The notes beneath the pieces were generated by a model, which was not told where the DNA came from, searched no databases, and saw nothing but the letters and a program-made list of their open reading frames with translations. Positions 63,837 to 64,000 of a DNA stretch of 64,000 nucleotides are shown in pieces; positions within the stretch are counted from its first letter, which is position 1, and every line of letters begins with the position of its first letter. Source of the DNA: Rhodobacterales bacterium (GTDB lineage Bacteria; Pseudomonadota; Alphaproteobacteria; Rhodobacterales; Rhodobacteraceae); NCBI GenBank assembly GCA_002748265.1, contig PDRY01000012.1, positions 310,001 to 374,000 on the forward strand, read 5' to 3'. The position numbers and the translations under genes are program-made.

Positions 63837-64000
63837 TTACGATCCCTTTGGCAGGGGCGTCGTGCCCGCCTTGTAGGCCGACCAATCGGTGATCTGCGGA
63901 TAATACTGCCGCCGCCAGGCCCGCACGCGCGGGTTCATCACCCGCCGCCAGACCGGCGGCACCATCGCCGCCATGGTCATAAGCGGATAGCCATAGGGCA
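63837..64000 (-). CDS. Alkane 1-monooxygenase-like membrane hydroxylase (C-terminal part)
   Basis: Only the last 54 codons are in the window, ending at TAA 63837-63839. The read end LPYGYPLMTMAAMVPPVWRR then VMNPRVRAWRRQYYP matches the C-terminus of AlkB-type fatty-acid desaturase-family hydroxylases (PxGYxxM...PPLWRRVMDPRV), which hydroxylate alkanes or similar substrates with rubredoxin and a di-iron centre. The His-rich catalytic motifs are outside. Substrate unknown. Confidence 0.75.
   Translation of the reverse strand, partial: PYGYPLMTMAAMVPPVWRRVMNPRVRAWRRQYYPQITDWSAYKAGTTPLPKGS

Overview
The window reads as chromosomal DNA of an alphaproteobacterium of the order Rhodobacterales (Roseobacter group). 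The indications are the high G+C content, short intergenic gaps with many ATGA/TGATG stop-start overlaps, a CcrM-type GANTC methyltransferase, the cysG-DUF2849-cysI-cysH-DUF934 sulfur block, a glcDEF operon, DUF1285 and DUF4159/MoxR neighbourhoods, and a 3-isopropylmalate dehydratase locus typical of this group. There is no prophage, integrase, insertion sequence or CRISPR array. This is mostly housekeeping chromosome with several lineage-specific accessory blocks.

Layout. 1-5 kb: truncated homoserine dehydrogenase, a small lipoprotein, a TetR regulator with a membrane protein, and a minus-strand trio of Tad-type pseudopilin/vWA proteins. 5-10.4 kb: glutamate dehydrogenase; an operon of a lipocalin-like lipoprotein, a small lipoprotein and a degenerate carnitine-dehydrogenase/thioesterase fusion; an EamA transporter; uppP. 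10.6-18.7 kb: gltD and gltB (glutamate synthase) with three exported proteins of unknown function inserted between them. 18.8-22.7 kb: glcDEF glycolate oxidase behind a palindromic operator. 22.7-29 kb: secreted trypsin-like protease, heat-shock-promoted hsp20, EamA transporter, queG, a GST-family protein, mtgA, and an XRE-cupin regulator with a GNAT enzyme. 29-36.9 kb: a MoxR-DUF58-DUF4159-GATase-like minus-strand operon, then DUF1285 and hyi. 36.9-42.7 kb: the assimilatory sulfate-reduction operon (cysG, DUF2849, cysI, cysH, DUF934, fpr) divergent from an Lrp/AsnC regulator, with an inverted repeat between them. 42.7-46.3 kb: BadF-type kinase and class III aminotransferase operon, and argE. 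46.4-54.6 kb: leuC, leuD and leuB interspersed with an acetoacetyl-CoA-type CoA transferase (atoDA), a membrane protein, an EEP-family exported protein and an A+T-richer sugar transferase. 54.7-60 kb: EamA transporter, then a sulfur redox module: octaheme cytochrome c of the tetrathionate reductase family, cytochrome b561, tRNA-Pro(CGG), an SQR-like flavoprotein and a three-helix membrane protein. 60-64 kb: a membrane-anchored winged-helix protein, small exported proteins, a 42-residue microprotein, rnhB, ccrM behind a triple GANTC cluster, and the 3' end of an alkane 1-monooxygenase-like gene.

How it fits together. GltBD and glutamate dehydrogenase share nitrogen assimilation. CysGIH with the flavodoxin/ferredoxin reductase feeds cysteine synthesis. 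LeuCDB covers three subunits of leucine synthesis. GlcDEF with hydroxypyruvate isomerase handles C2 acids. The most unusual block is 55.7-60 kb: a membrane-anchored octaheme cytochrome paired with a b-type quinol-linked subunit and a Tat-type sulfide:quinone-oxidoreductase-like enzyme. Its promoter carries both an FNR/CRP-type box and a second 24-bp palindrome, and next to it lies a ToxR-like membrane regulator candidate. All functional statements are read from sequence; no database search was run.
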